From Nitrospirota bacterium (GTDB lineage: Bacteria > Nitrospirota > 9FT-COMBO-42-15 > HDB-SIOI813), in contig JACRGZ010000032.1 in the NCBI GenBank assembly GCA_016234155.1, positions 1 through 7,542 of the forward strand: a DNA stretch of 7,542 nt, written 5' to 3'. Positions within the stretch are counted from its first letter, which is position 1, and every line of letters begins with the position of its first letter. The position numbers were made by a program, and so were the translations under genes. Of the stretch, positions 1 through 5,998 are shown piece by piece. The notes below the pieces were generated by a model, which saw only the letters and a list, made by a program, of their open reading frames with translations, made no database searches and had not been told where the DNA came from.

Positions 1-53
1 GAAACAGCAAACAACTGCTGAGGATAATGGTTTAATAACATTGTTTGTTGGGT

Positions 54-93
54 AAAATAAAAAAGGCGCCGGCAACGATGCTGCCGGCGCCTT
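54..93 (-). terminator. Rho-independent terminator of the porin gene
   Basis: A perfect 12-bp inverted repeat (63-74 with 82-93, arm AAGGCGCCGGCA) encloses a 7-nt loop. Read on the minus strand, the hairpin is followed by a T-rich run, the complement of the A-rich stretch at 54-64. The GC-rich stem plus T-tract is a textbook intrinsic terminator, correctly placed and oriented about 75 bp past the porin stop codon. The A-rich side is only on one flank, so it should work mainly for minus-strand transcripts. Confidence 0.92.
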
Positions 94-103
94 CTAACCA
101 TGA

Positions 104-161
104 GGAGTGCAAAATCTCCCGATTTTGCCACCATCTGCAACGACTGGAGTCGTTGCACTCC
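104..161. repeat. REPIN-like double-hairpin element with GGAG ends
   Basis: The element begins with GGAG (104-107) and ends with CTCC (158-161), so each end reads GGAG inward. Next to the left GGAG is a hairpin with arms GCAAAATC (109-116) and GATTTTGC (121-128) and loop TCCC. Next to the right end is a hairpin with arms TGCAACGACT (136-145) and AGTCGTTGCA (148-157). The outer ends GGAGTGCAA and TTGCACTCC also pair with each other. Two inverted REPs, each a GGAG tetranucleotide plus hairpin, match the known REPIN layout. It lies 7 bp past the porin stop codon and before the terminator, so it would be transcribed in the porin 3' UTR. Copy number elsewhere in the genome is unknown. Confidence 0.75.
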
Positions 162-168
162 ATAACCG

Positions 169-1434
169 TTACATAAACTTGACGTTGATCATGAAGTAGC
201 CGAATGTGGCACTCTTGTCTGCTGGGATGGTGCCATATCCGCCATAGGATGTGGCTGCAACATCACCGGCATCTCTGATCACATAGGCCGCCTCGCAATT
301 TATATTCTTGCTCATCTCATGGTTAAGTTTCACGTTCAGCTCGGTTCCATTATCGTCACCAGAGGCTTCCTTCTCATAGTTCCAGTATTCTAATGACGCC
401 GTCACCTTATCCATCGGCTTTAAGCTGACGCTGACAGCCCATGCCTTCATGTCTGTCCAATCTACATCATCTGTATAGCCGTAAAGATAATGGTTGGTGG
501 GATAGAGGTTGTCAAATTTCTCCACGTCGGTTGTGGCGGTATCTTCACCTGTTGCAGCATCATACTCAATCCCTACCCTTAACCCCATCATGTCAGCAAG
601 TGTATATCCTACTCTGATTGCATAGGCCGATGCATCCTGTGATGTGGTAGCCGTTGCATCACCACTCTGCATGGCAACCTCTGCCGTATAATCCACATTA
701 AAGTTTTCAACAGCGCCTTTTACCCTGCCACCGATGGTATAGAAATTTGCATCACCGCTACTGGCTATCTTCTGGAGGAGGTAAAGGTCTACGGCATTCT
801 TGGGGATATTCTTTAATGAGGCATAGATACCATTGAAGTTACCGTCATTACCCCAATCTGCACCCGCTTCAGTTACCTTGGCGGTCCAGAAATCAACATC
901 AACAACATCATGCTTGTAGGTGAACTTTATTGCATCAAACCTCCTCGCATTGTTGCTCCATTCGAGGTGACCTATGAGTCTATGCTCACCATAGAACATG
1001 GCCTGGCGGCCTATTTTTACAGAAAGCGGCTGACCAAATAGTTTGCCAAGCTCGACATAGCCCTGGCTCAAATCCACACCTTTTGTATCGGTGTTGGTAT
1101 CAGTAAAGCTACATGGTAGCCCAGTACATGTAGTTGTTGTTGAGGTTGAGGTTGAGGCCCCTGTATCGGTTGTTGATGATTCACTACCCCACTTCCTGCT
1201 GTCCTGAACCTGGAGGAACACCTTTGCATTCTCATCCACTGATGCGTCTGCATTAAGACGGGTCCTCTGCTCAAAAAATCCCCCGTCCTTAAGGGCTGCG
1301 GTTGAATCGCCATTATCAACCATCACGCCCCTTAACCTCAGCTCACCACCGAGCTTGACTTCGGCATAGCTTGTTCCTACAAGCCCTGCCACTAAAAATA
1401 GTGCTAATAAAGCTAATACCCATCCTCTCTTCAT
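169..1434 (-). CDS. Alginate-export-type outer-membrane beta-barrel porin
   Basis: A 421-aa outer-membrane porin. It has a clear Sec signal peptide: KR near the start, a hydrophobic core at residues 5-20, and an SYA cleavage site after residue 24. The mature protein begins with strand-like alternating residues (VKLGGELRLRG). Residues 53-82 and 122-185, including QGYVELGKLFG, IGRQAMFYGEHRLIGHLEWSN and RRFDAIKF, resemble the alginate export (Alginate_exp) porin family. That family forms monomeric barrels, and many members are general or unknown-substrate porins, so the substrate is not assigned. Residues 84-118 form a Ser/Thr-rich low-complexity segment with Cys103 and Cys108, probably a surface loop. 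The protein ends in KFM rather than the usual terminal aromatic. The start is fixed by AAGGAGG at 1441-1447, 6 nt before ATG. It is monocistronic, with its own promoter candidate and terminator. Confidence 0.85.
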   Translation of the reverse strand: MKRGWVLALLALFLVAGLVGTSYAEVKLGGELRLRGVMVDNGDSTAALKDGGFFEQRTRLNADASVDENAKVFLQVQDSRKWGSESSTTDTGASTSTSTTTTCTGLPCSFTDTNTDTKGVDLSQGYVELGKLFGQPLSVKIGRQAMFYGEHRLIGHLEWSNNARRFDAIKFTYKHDVVDVDFWTAKVTEAGADWGNDGNFNGIYASLKNIPKNAVDLYLLQKIASSGDANFYTIGGRVKGAVENFNVDYTAEVAMQSGDATATTSQDASAYAIRVGYTLADMMGLRVGIEYDAATGEDTATTDVEKFDNLYPTNHYLYGYTDDVDWTDMKAWAVSVSLKPMDKVTASLEYWNYEKEASGDDNGTELNVKLNHEMSKNINCEAAYVIRDAGDVAATSYGGYGTIPADKSATFGYFMINVKFM

Positions 1435-1440
1435 CGTTAC

Positions 1441-1447
1441 CCTCCTT
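1441..1447 (-). promoter_or_regulatory. Strong Shine-Dalgarno site of the porin gene
   Basis: On the minus strand AAGGAGG sits 6 nt before the ATG at 1434. This is the best ribosome binding site in the window and fits a highly expressed outer-membrane protein. It settles the porin start. Confidence 0.85.
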
Positions 1448-1477
1448 AGTGGTTAAATCCACTTCTTACGTCTACTT

Positions 1478-1507
1478 CTTATATCTATTTATCCTTGAGT
1501 CTCACAA
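1478..1507 (-). promoter_or_regulatory. Candidate sigma70-type promoter of the porin gene
   Basis: On the minus strand a TTGTGA box (1502-1507, 4 of 6 consensus) and a TATAAG box (1478-1483, 5 of 6) are separated by 18 bp. The predicted transcript would start about 35 bp before the start codon, upstream of the Shine-Dalgarno site. This is a consensus match by eye only; the AT-rich surroundings make chance matches possible. Confidence 0.4.
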
Positions 1508-1589
1508 GACGCAAGTTATTTCAAAATTCTAAGCCTACACCACCTCCTTTCGTCCATGTATAAATGTTGCAAGGTAAATTGCGTTACCT

Positions 1590-1612
1590 GTAGCATTGCC
1601 CTGTGTGGGCAA
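1590..1612 (+). repeat. REP hairpin A (GTAG type)
   Basis: GTAG (1590-1593) is followed by a hairpin with arms TTGCCC (1596-1601) and GGGCAA (1607-1612) around a TGTGT loop. It is the weakest member of the cluster: the stem is 6 bp and the loop differs from the TTTA(T) of the others. Just before it, AGGTAA (1572-1577) and TTACCT (1584-1589) form a further small inverted repeat. Confidence 0.55.
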
Positions 1613-1624
1613 CAATTGCCACTT

Positions 1625-1648
1625 GTAGCGTGGGGGTTTATCCCCCAC
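1625..1648 (+). repeat. REP hairpin B (GTAG type)
   Basis: GTAG (1625-1628), one C, then a 7-bp stem GTGGGGG (1630-1636) / CCCCCAC (1642-1648) with loop TTTAT. It has the same plan as hairpin D, which lies inverted at 1695-1718 with a different stem and the same loop. Confidence 0.75.
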
Positions 1649-1654
1649 AATTTT

Positions 1655-1680
1655 GGACAGACCTAAAGGTCTGTCCCTAC
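1655..1680 (-). repeat. REP hairpin C (GTAG type, inverted)
   Basis: On the minus strand GTAG (1680-1677) is followed by a 9-bp perfect stem GGACAGACC / GGTCTGTCC with loop TTTA. The same sequence recurs with 28 identical bases (1654-1681 and 5972-5999) between uppP and the PilZ gene. When translated in the plus direction this repeat gives the peptide DRPKGLSL, the source of false N-terminal extensions. Confidence 0.85.
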
Positions 1681-1694
1681 GTCTCACGTTAAAG

Positions 1695-1718
1695 GCCGAC
1701 CATAAAGGTCGGCGCTAC
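1695..1718 (-). repeat. REP hairpin D (GTAG type, inverted)
   Basis: On the minus strand GTAG (1718-1715), one C, then a 7-bp stem GCCGACC / GGTCGGC with loop TTTAT. Together with A, B and C it makes a forward, forward, reverse, reverse arrangement over 129 bp in the divergent intergenic region between the porin and radical SAM genes. The remaining stretch up to the radical SAM start (1719-1916) shows no gene, and I find no convincing promoter in it. Confidence 0.75.
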
Positions 1719-1916
1719 ATTTTTGACCTTGGCGCTGAATCATGGAGCAAATACAAGGAAGCAAATGCAAAGATGTGTAAAATTTGTAGCGATATATATT
1801 TAGCAACTATTTGCACAATAGTCAAGAGAAATTTTCTCTACTTAATCGAAGTTGCAACCCGACAGCCATTCATGGTATTTTTAGGCCAGTTGAGTAAGCC
1901 GGGTAAGCCAGAGGCC

Positions 1917-3392
1917 ATGAAAATTGCACTTATTATTCCAAGAAACGGGTCGGAAAAGGAGGCGAGTTTTTATGATTTAAAGTTCGTGTCGTCTTTTCTA
2001 TTTTCCAGAAGGTATTTCTCCTACCTTTTGGCCATACCAACGCTGGTATCGCTTACCCCGCCAGGACATGAGATCCGGGTATTTGACGAGAACATAGACG
2101 ATATAGACTACAGTTGGAAGGCAGCTCTTGCAGGGATCTGTGTCAGGACTATGTTCGCACCAAGGGCGTATGAGATAGCGGATAATTTCAGAAAGTTGGG
2201 GGTAAAAACAGTGCTGGGGGGGATTCACCCATCATTTTGTCCGGATGAGGCGCTTCAACATTCCGACTCGGTTGTCGTGGGTGAGGCGGAGGGCATCTGG
2301 CCGGAACTGCTGAAAGATGCCCAGGGGGGTAGACTCCGGAGGATATATAGAGCAAATAGTTATGCCAACCTGACCTCTGCACCGGCGGCTGTGAGATCTC
2401 TCATGTCTGAAAAACATTACTTCGCTGATATCGTTCAGACCACGAAGGGTTGTCCATATACCTGTGAGTTCTGTTCTGTCTACGCGTTTGACGGCCAGAA
2501 GATCAGGAATAAACCGATTGATATGGTACTAAAAGAGATTCAAGAGATCCGGGGCAGTGGGGTTCAATTTAAGAAAAAGTCTATCTTTTTCGCCGATGAC
2601 AATATAATCGCCAATAAGAAATATGCCTGTGAATTATTCAAGTCACTGAAGGCATGCAAATTAAACTGGTCATGCCAGGCGTCCATTAATATTTCAAAAG
2701 AGGATGACATCCTGAGATTAATGAAAGAGAGCGGATGCGGCTCGATATTGATCGGTCTGGAATCAATCTCATCAAAGAACCTGACCCGGATGAACAAAAG
2801 GCTCAATCTCCGATACGATTACATAGATGCCATACAGAAGATACAATCCCATGGCATCCTCGCCCATGGATCTTTTATCCTGGGTAATGATTTTGACGAT
2901 CTGTCATCCTTTGATGAGTTGATCCATTTCATAAAAGAGGCAAGGCTTATAATGCCTCTGATCAATATCCTGACCCCTTTCCCCGGAACTGAGCTGTACA
3001 AACGCCTCGAGGAGGAGGGACGCATATTGCATAAAGAGTGGAGCAGGTATGATGCCAGGCATGTCGTGTTTAAACCTGCCCTCATGAGTCCTGAAGAATT
3101 GATGGATGGATATCAAAAAGTCCTCAGAGAGGTCTATTCTTTTGAAAACATATACAGCAATCTTCAATATTACTGGGGACTCGATTTCTGGAAACATTCC
3201 AATGAGGTGGACCCGATCCTGTTCAGATTCCGTATGCTTTTTGCCGCACGATTATGTACACTGCTTGGTTATAAAAATCCGGCAAGGACAAAATTCATTA
3301 TCAGGATATTCCCCAGACTCTTTGACCAACGTGTGCGGCTATCAACCATCCTTACCCTAATGGCTTACAACGACTTCGCTTATACAGTTTAA
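1917..3392 (+). CDS. B12-binding-type radical SAM protein of unknown substrate
   Basis: A 491-aa radical SAM enzyme of the class with an N-terminal Rossmann-like cobalamin-binding domain. Residues 1-150 carry the B12-domain pattern (MKIALIIPRN, PGHEIRVFDEN, VKTVLGGIHPS, VVVGEAEGIWPELLKDA). The DxHxxG base-off motif is not visible, as in several members of this class. The [4Fe-4S] motif CxxxCxxC is Cys179, Cys183 and Cys186 in TTKGCPYTCEFC. SAM-barrel elements follow (FFADDNI 224-230, LIGLESIS 278-285). Residues 350-405 (LTPFPGTELYKRL, EEEGRI, the SPEEL stretch) look like the DUF4070 C-terminal region, shared with the HpnP-like methylases. The open frame extends upstream to 1653, but its first codons lie in a REP hairpin. 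ATG 1917 starts exactly at the domain; the Shine-Dalgarno is poor (GAGG only 2 nt away). ATG 1872 is the other option. Methyl transfer is likely; the substrate is unknown. Confidence 0.85.
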   Translation: MKIALIIPRNGSEKEASFYDLKFVSSFLFSRRYFSYLLAIPTLVSLTPPGHEIRVFDENIDDIDYSWKAALAGICVRTMFAPRAYEIADNFRKLGVKTVLGGIHPSFCPDEALQHSDSVVVGEAEGIWPELLKDAQGGRLRRIYRANSYANLTSAPAAVRSLMSEKHYFADIVQTTKGCPYTCEFCSVYAFDGQKIRNKPIDMVLKEIQEIRGSGVQFKKKSIFFADDNIIANKKYACELFKSLKACKLNWSCQASINISKEDDILRLMKESGCGSILIGLESISSKNLTRMNKRLNLRYDYIDAIQKIQSHGILAHGSFILGNDFDDLSSFDELIHFIKEARLIMPLINILTPFPGTELYKRLEEEGRILHKEWSRYDARHVVFKPALMSPEELMDGYQKVLREVYSFENIYSNLQYYWGLDFWKHSNEVDPILFRFRMLFAARLCTLLGYKNPARTKFIIRIFPRLFDQRVRLSTILTLMAYNDFAYTV

Positions 3393-3412
3393 CAGCGCGG
3401 AATTACTGTGCG

Positions 3413-3997
3413 TCAATAGATTTTTAATGTCCCCTCTATCCCCTTCCTTATGATCATCACTGCAATGGCCGCCAGAAACAGGGATACCACCTTGGACATT
3501 GCCCTCGCGCCACCCTCTCCGAGAAATGAGATGATGCGCGCAGCAGATGAAAATATCAGCCATACAATTATGATATTTACTACGAGAGAAAGCATTGTCA
3601 TAGAGATGCCGAATATATCGCTCAACATAATCAAGGTTGTGAGTGATGCCGGACCTGCGATCAGCGGCGTCCCGATAGGGACTGTACCAACAGACGGATG
3701 GGGTTTCCTGCTCCTCTGTTCGGCAAAGATGATGTCTGTGATGGCTATCACCAGAAGAATAAGTCCCCCTGCTATCTGAAAGTCCGAGATAGTTATTCCG
3801 AGTATAATAAATATGCCCTTGCCGACGAGCAGGAATAAGACTGTCAGAACGGATGCTGTAATTATAGATTCCCGTAGTATCCTGCTTCTTGCGGAGACTT
3901 CCATATCTTCTGTGAGGGACATATAGATCGGCAGGACGCCAATCGCATCAAAGGCGACAAACAGGGGGATGAATGTCATGACAAAGTTAGTCAGCAT
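3413..3997 (-). CDS. MarC-family (UPF0056) integral membrane protein
   Basis: A 194-aa inner-membrane protein with the size and about six hydrophobic segments of the MarC/YchE/YhgN family (roughly residues 3-25, 43-65, 70-92, 113-128, 132-152 and 168-186). Visible family marks are FVAFDAIGVLPIY near the N-terminus, the GGLILLVIAITDI helix, and VPIGTPLIAGPASLTT (106-121), matching the conserved Pro/Gly-rich GPxxxTT element. The family is named after the E. coli mar locus, but MarC itself is not needed for multidrug resistance and the transported substrate, if any, is unsettled. The gene converges on the radical SAM gene with only 20 bp between stop codons and no obvious terminator hairpin. No clear Shine-Dalgarno precedes the ATG; a downstream ATG at codon 7 is possible but no better supported. 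Confidence 0.87.
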   Translation of the reverse strand: MLTNFVMTFIPLFVAFDAIGVLPIYMSLTEDMEVSARSRILRESIITASVLTVLFLLVGKGIFIILGITISDFQIAGGLILLVIAITDIIFAEQRSRKPHPSVGTVPIGTPLIAGPASLTTLIMLSDIFGISMTMLSLVVNIIIVWLIFSSAARIISFLGEGGARAMSKVVSLFLAAIAVMIIRKGIEGTLKIY

Positions 3998-4103
3998 AAA
4001 CTTTGATAGATGTTACAACAGATGCCCCCTTCATGCAAGTCAAATAAGACCCTTTACTTTATTCCCGCTTTCATCAATAATACAAATATAATCAGTTCTG
4101 GAA

Positions 4104-4123
4104 TATAATCCGGCGGTTCGGAG
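4104..4123 (+). promoter_or_regulatory. Leader of the toxin-antitoxin-like module: -10 candidates and Shine-Dalgarno
   Basis: GGAG at 4120-4123, 5 nt before ATG 4129, is a good ribosome binding site and supports that start. Two perfect TATAAT hexamers precede it (4087-4092 and 4104-4109), but neither has a convincing -35 box at 16-18 bp. The use of either as a promoter is therefore tentative. The region 3998-4128 separates this module from the divergent MarC gene. Confidence 0.4.
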
Positions 4124-4128
4124 CCTCC

Positions 4129-4401
4129 ATGAATTACAAAAAACCTATAGACTTAGTGCAGGAAAAACCTTACCTTTTCTGGTATGTAAAGGATATAGAA
4201 TGTCTGAGCGAGGAGGCCATAGTCGAGGCAATACTTAACAGGGGTGATTTCGATGATTTTTTAAGGCTAATAGATTTAATGGGTGTAAAGAGGGTAGCGG
4301 AGATATTCTATCGTCAGACATCGTCGAAACGCACCAACTACAGCAAAAAGACTGACAACTACTTTAGATTATTTTTTGAAAGACATCTCCAGCATGTTTA
4401 A
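4129..4401 (+). CDS. Putative antitoxin, DUF6922-like, partner of AbiEii-type toxin
   Basis: A small 90-aa cytoplasmic protein. The pattern KPYLFWYV (13-20), a central EEAIVEAILNRGDFDDFLRLIDLMG segment, and a C-terminal RTNYSKKTDNYFRLFFERH resemble the short DUF6922-type proteins commonly found directly upstream of AbiEii/DUF1814 nucleotidyltransferases. No helix-turn-helix or membrane segment is obvious. The stop codon overlaps the start of the next gene by 8 nt, so the two are almost certainly co-transcribed and translationally coupled. I infer an antitoxin role from this arrangement; it is not the larger winged-helix AbiEi antitoxin. The start is set by GGAG at 5-nt spacing. Family recognition is from memory of sequence style, so the DUF name is less certain than the pairing. 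Confidence 0.7.
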   Translation: MNYKKPIDLVQEKPYLFWYVKDIECLSEEAIVEAILNRGDFDDFLRLIDLMGVKRVAEIFYRQTSSKRTNYSKKTDNYFRLFFERHLQHV

Positions 4402-5008
4402 AGAGATATTAACTGAAGACCAACAGAGGTTGCTCACTCTCATTAAGCTGTTCCGTCAAGACTTTTACCTTGCCGGTGGAACTGCTATTGCACTTCAGAT
4501 AGGGCACAGGCGGTCTATAGATTTTGACCTGTTTTCCGGCAAGCCTCTCAAAACGATAAAGATTATAAATATCATAAAACGGGATAACCACAGGATTGAC
4601 GCTACATTAGAGGAGAGCCGTGAAGAGTTGACAATAATCGTTGATGGAATAAAGATGACATTCCTGGAATATCCGTTTGACATAAGACTTTCAGTAAGTT
4701 TCAATGATATTATTATGCTGCCTGACCTTTTATCCCTCGCTGCAACAAAGGCATATTCACTTGGCAGGAGGAGTAAATGGAAGGATTATATTGATCTCTA
4801 TTTTATACTTAGAGATTATTTCCCGCTCAAGGATATTTCGAAGAAGGCGAAAGAGATATTCGGCGGTGGATTTAACGAAAGGCTTTTCAGGGAACAGCTC
4901 TGCTATTTTGAGGATATAGATTTCAGCGAAGGGATAGAATTTGTGAGAGAGGCAGTGGATGATAAGGTAGTCAGGGAATTTTTAACCTCCGTTTCAACAG
5001 CGATTTGA
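4394..5008 (+). CDS. AbiEii/AbiGii-type nucleotidyltransferase toxin (DUF1814)
   Basis: A 204-aa protein of the AbiEii/DUF1814 nucleotidyltransferase family, toxins of type IV-like toxin-antitoxin and abortive-infection systems; characterised relatives transfer nucleotides to RNA acceptors such as tRNA. Counted from ATG 4394, the core is LAGGTAIAL (26-34) followed by HRRSIDFDLF (38-47): the GG(S/T) motif, then the acid pair Asp43 and Asp45 expected to bind metal. A second signature, ATKAYSLGRRSKWKDYIDLYFIL (117-139), gives Lys119, Lys130, Asp131 and Asp134 as the usual conserved lysine and (K)DxxDL residues. All key residues are present, so the enzyme looks intact. An in-frame TTG at 4376 would add six residues, but ATG 4394, overlapping the upstream stop codon by 8 nt, fits coupled translation better. 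No terminator hairpin follows. Confidence 0.87.
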   Translation: MFKEILTEDQQRLLTLIKLFRQDFYLAGGTAIALQIGHRRSIDFDLFSGKPLKTIKIINIIKRDNHRIDATLEESREELTIIVDGIKMTFLEYPFDIRLSVSFNDIIMLPDLLSLAATKAYSLGRRSKWKDYIDLYFILRDYFPLKDISKKAKEIFGGGFNERLFREQLCYFEDIDFSEGIEFVREAVDDKVVREFLTSVSTAI

Positions 5009-5052
5009 TATCCTCCCTCAATTTTGAACTAAAGCCGCATCTTAATAGAAAA

Positions 5053-5088
5053 GTCTAATGTCTAGGAGTCTTGAGTCCAGTGTCTGAA
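5053..5088. repeat. Short GTCTNNN heptad-like tandem repeat
   Basis: GTC(T/C) begins at 5053, 5060, 5068, 5075 and 5082, that is at steps of 7, 8, 7 and 7 bases, with variable bases between. The rest of the 147-bp gap between the AbiEii-type gene and uppP is AT-rich, with no gene and no clear promoter. The repeat is flanked by a distant 7-bp inverted pair, GCCGCAT (5034-5040) and ATGCGGC (5122-5128). Function unknown. Confidence 0.4.
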
Positions 5089-5155
5089 TTGTAAATTATT
5101 CTCCTAAGTGAGTGATAGACAATGCGGCAAAGTGTTGCTATGATAGCCGACTGAA

Positions 5156-5962
5156 ATGCTTCAGGCTATTATATTGGGCATCATACAGGGACTCACGGAG
5201 TTCCTGCCTATCAGCAGTACCGCCCATCTCATTTTAATTCCATGGCTATTTGGCTGGGATGACCCGGGGCTTGCATTTGATGTCGTCCTCCATTTGGGGA
5301 CTCTTGTAGGCGTAATAACCTTCTTCTGGAGGGACTTCTACAGGATGTTCCATGGCATGTTTTTTACACACAAAAGCGGCATAGGTAATTCCTATGTAGC
5401 CTATGTAGATGGGAGGATAGGGTGGTATATCATAGCCGGCACTATACCCGCAGGAGCGGCCGGTCTTTTATTTAAGGACAGGATAGAGTCATCCTTGCGG
5501 GATCCACGGATCATAGCAATCACACTCATCCTCTTTGCCCTCCTCCTCTGGTGGGCAGAGGCAGCAGGCAAAAAAAAGAGGCGGCTGTCTCATATGAATA
5601 TCCTTGATGCCATTCTCATAGGCTGTGCACAGGCTGTTGCCCTTATACCCGGCGTATCCCGTTCCGGTATGACCATCACCACCGGACTCTTCAGAAATCT
5701 TGAGCGTGCCGCGGCTGCAAGATTTGCCTTCCTTTTGAGCGCCCCGATAATCATGGCAGGCGGGCTCCTGAGCTTTGCGGATGTCTATAGGATAGGATTC
5801 CCTCAAGATATGTTGTGGCTATTCGTTGGAGGGTTTGTAGCCTCAGCAATATCCGGTTTCCTGGCTATAAAGTATCTGTTGATATTTCTTGGCAGGCAGA
5901 AGGTGAATATATTTGTTTATTACAGGATATTATTAGGAATTGCAATACTAATTGCGCGGTAA
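5156..5962 (+). CDS. uppP: Undecaprenyl-diphosphatase UppP (BacA family)
   Basis: A 268-aa polytopic inner-membrane enzyme that dephosphorylates undecaprenyl diphosphate so that the C55 lipid carrier can be reused for peptidoglycan and other envelope polymers; overexpression is known to give bacitracin resistance. Family motifs are complete: QGLTEFLPISSTAHL at residues 11-25, holding Gln11/Glu15 of the (E/Q)xxxE motif, the SS pair and His24, and PGVSRSGMT at 165-173 with Arg169. Length and about eight hydrophobic segments are normal, and a positively charged loop (GKKKRRLS, 138-145) lies between helices. The ATG starts right at the family's usual N-terminus, but no Shine-Dalgarno is visible before it. 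It follows the toxin-antitoxin-like genes by 147 bp and converges on the PilZ gene, with a REP hairpin between. Confidence 0.95.
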   Translation: MLQAIILGIIQGLTEFLPISSTAHLILIPWLFGWDDPGLAFDVVLHLGTLVGVITFFWRDFYRMFHGMFFTHKSGIGNSYVAYVDGRIGWYIIAGTIPAGAAGLLFKDRIESSLRDPRIIAITLILFALLLWWAEAAGKKKRRLSHMNILDAILIGCAQAVALIPGVSRSGMTITTGLFRNLERAAAARFAFLLSAPIIMAGGLLSFADVYRIGFPQDMLWLFVGGFVASAISGFLAIKYLLIFLGRQKVNIFVYYRILLGIAILIAR

Positions 5963-5972
5963 GGCACTTTCT

Positions 5973-5998
5973 GGACAGACCTAAAGGTCTGTCCCTAC
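5973..5998 (-). repeat. REP hairpin E (GTAG type), between uppP and the PilZ gene
   Basis: A perfect 9-bp stem GGACAGACC (5973-5981) / GGTCTGTCC (5986-5994) with loop TAAA on the plus strand, ending in CTAC (5995-5998), so GTAG on the minus strand. It is identical over 28 bases to REP C at 1654-1681. It begins 10 bp after the uppP stop, and its GTAG contains the stop codon of the PilZ gene. There is no T-tract, so it is not a classic terminator, but it could stabilise or end transcripts from both convergent genes. Confidence 0.85.

Noticed and set aside
54..161. Possible riboswitch or small RNA from the stacked inverted repeats after the porin
   Set aside because: The first hairpin is a simple terminator and the second has the REPIN layout; no promoter or conserved riboswitch core is seen.
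1068..1319. Minus-strand 83-aa Gln/Pro-rich open frame
   Set aside because: It is the porin Ser/Thr-rich segment read in a shifted frame, so the composition is a by-product of the trinucleotide-like repeat.
1824..1838. Palindrome AGAGAAATTTTCTCT as an operator for the radical SAM gene
   Set aside because: A single short AT-rich palindrome with no promoter next to it is not enough to support a regulator site.
3450..3779. Plus-strand 109-aa open frame
   Set aside because: It is antisense to the MarC-family gene, whose membrane-protein signature is clear.
4038..4043. TTGACT as -35 box for the MarC-family gene on the minus strand
   Set aside because: No acceptable -10 hexamer lies 16-18 bp downstream, so no promoter was called.
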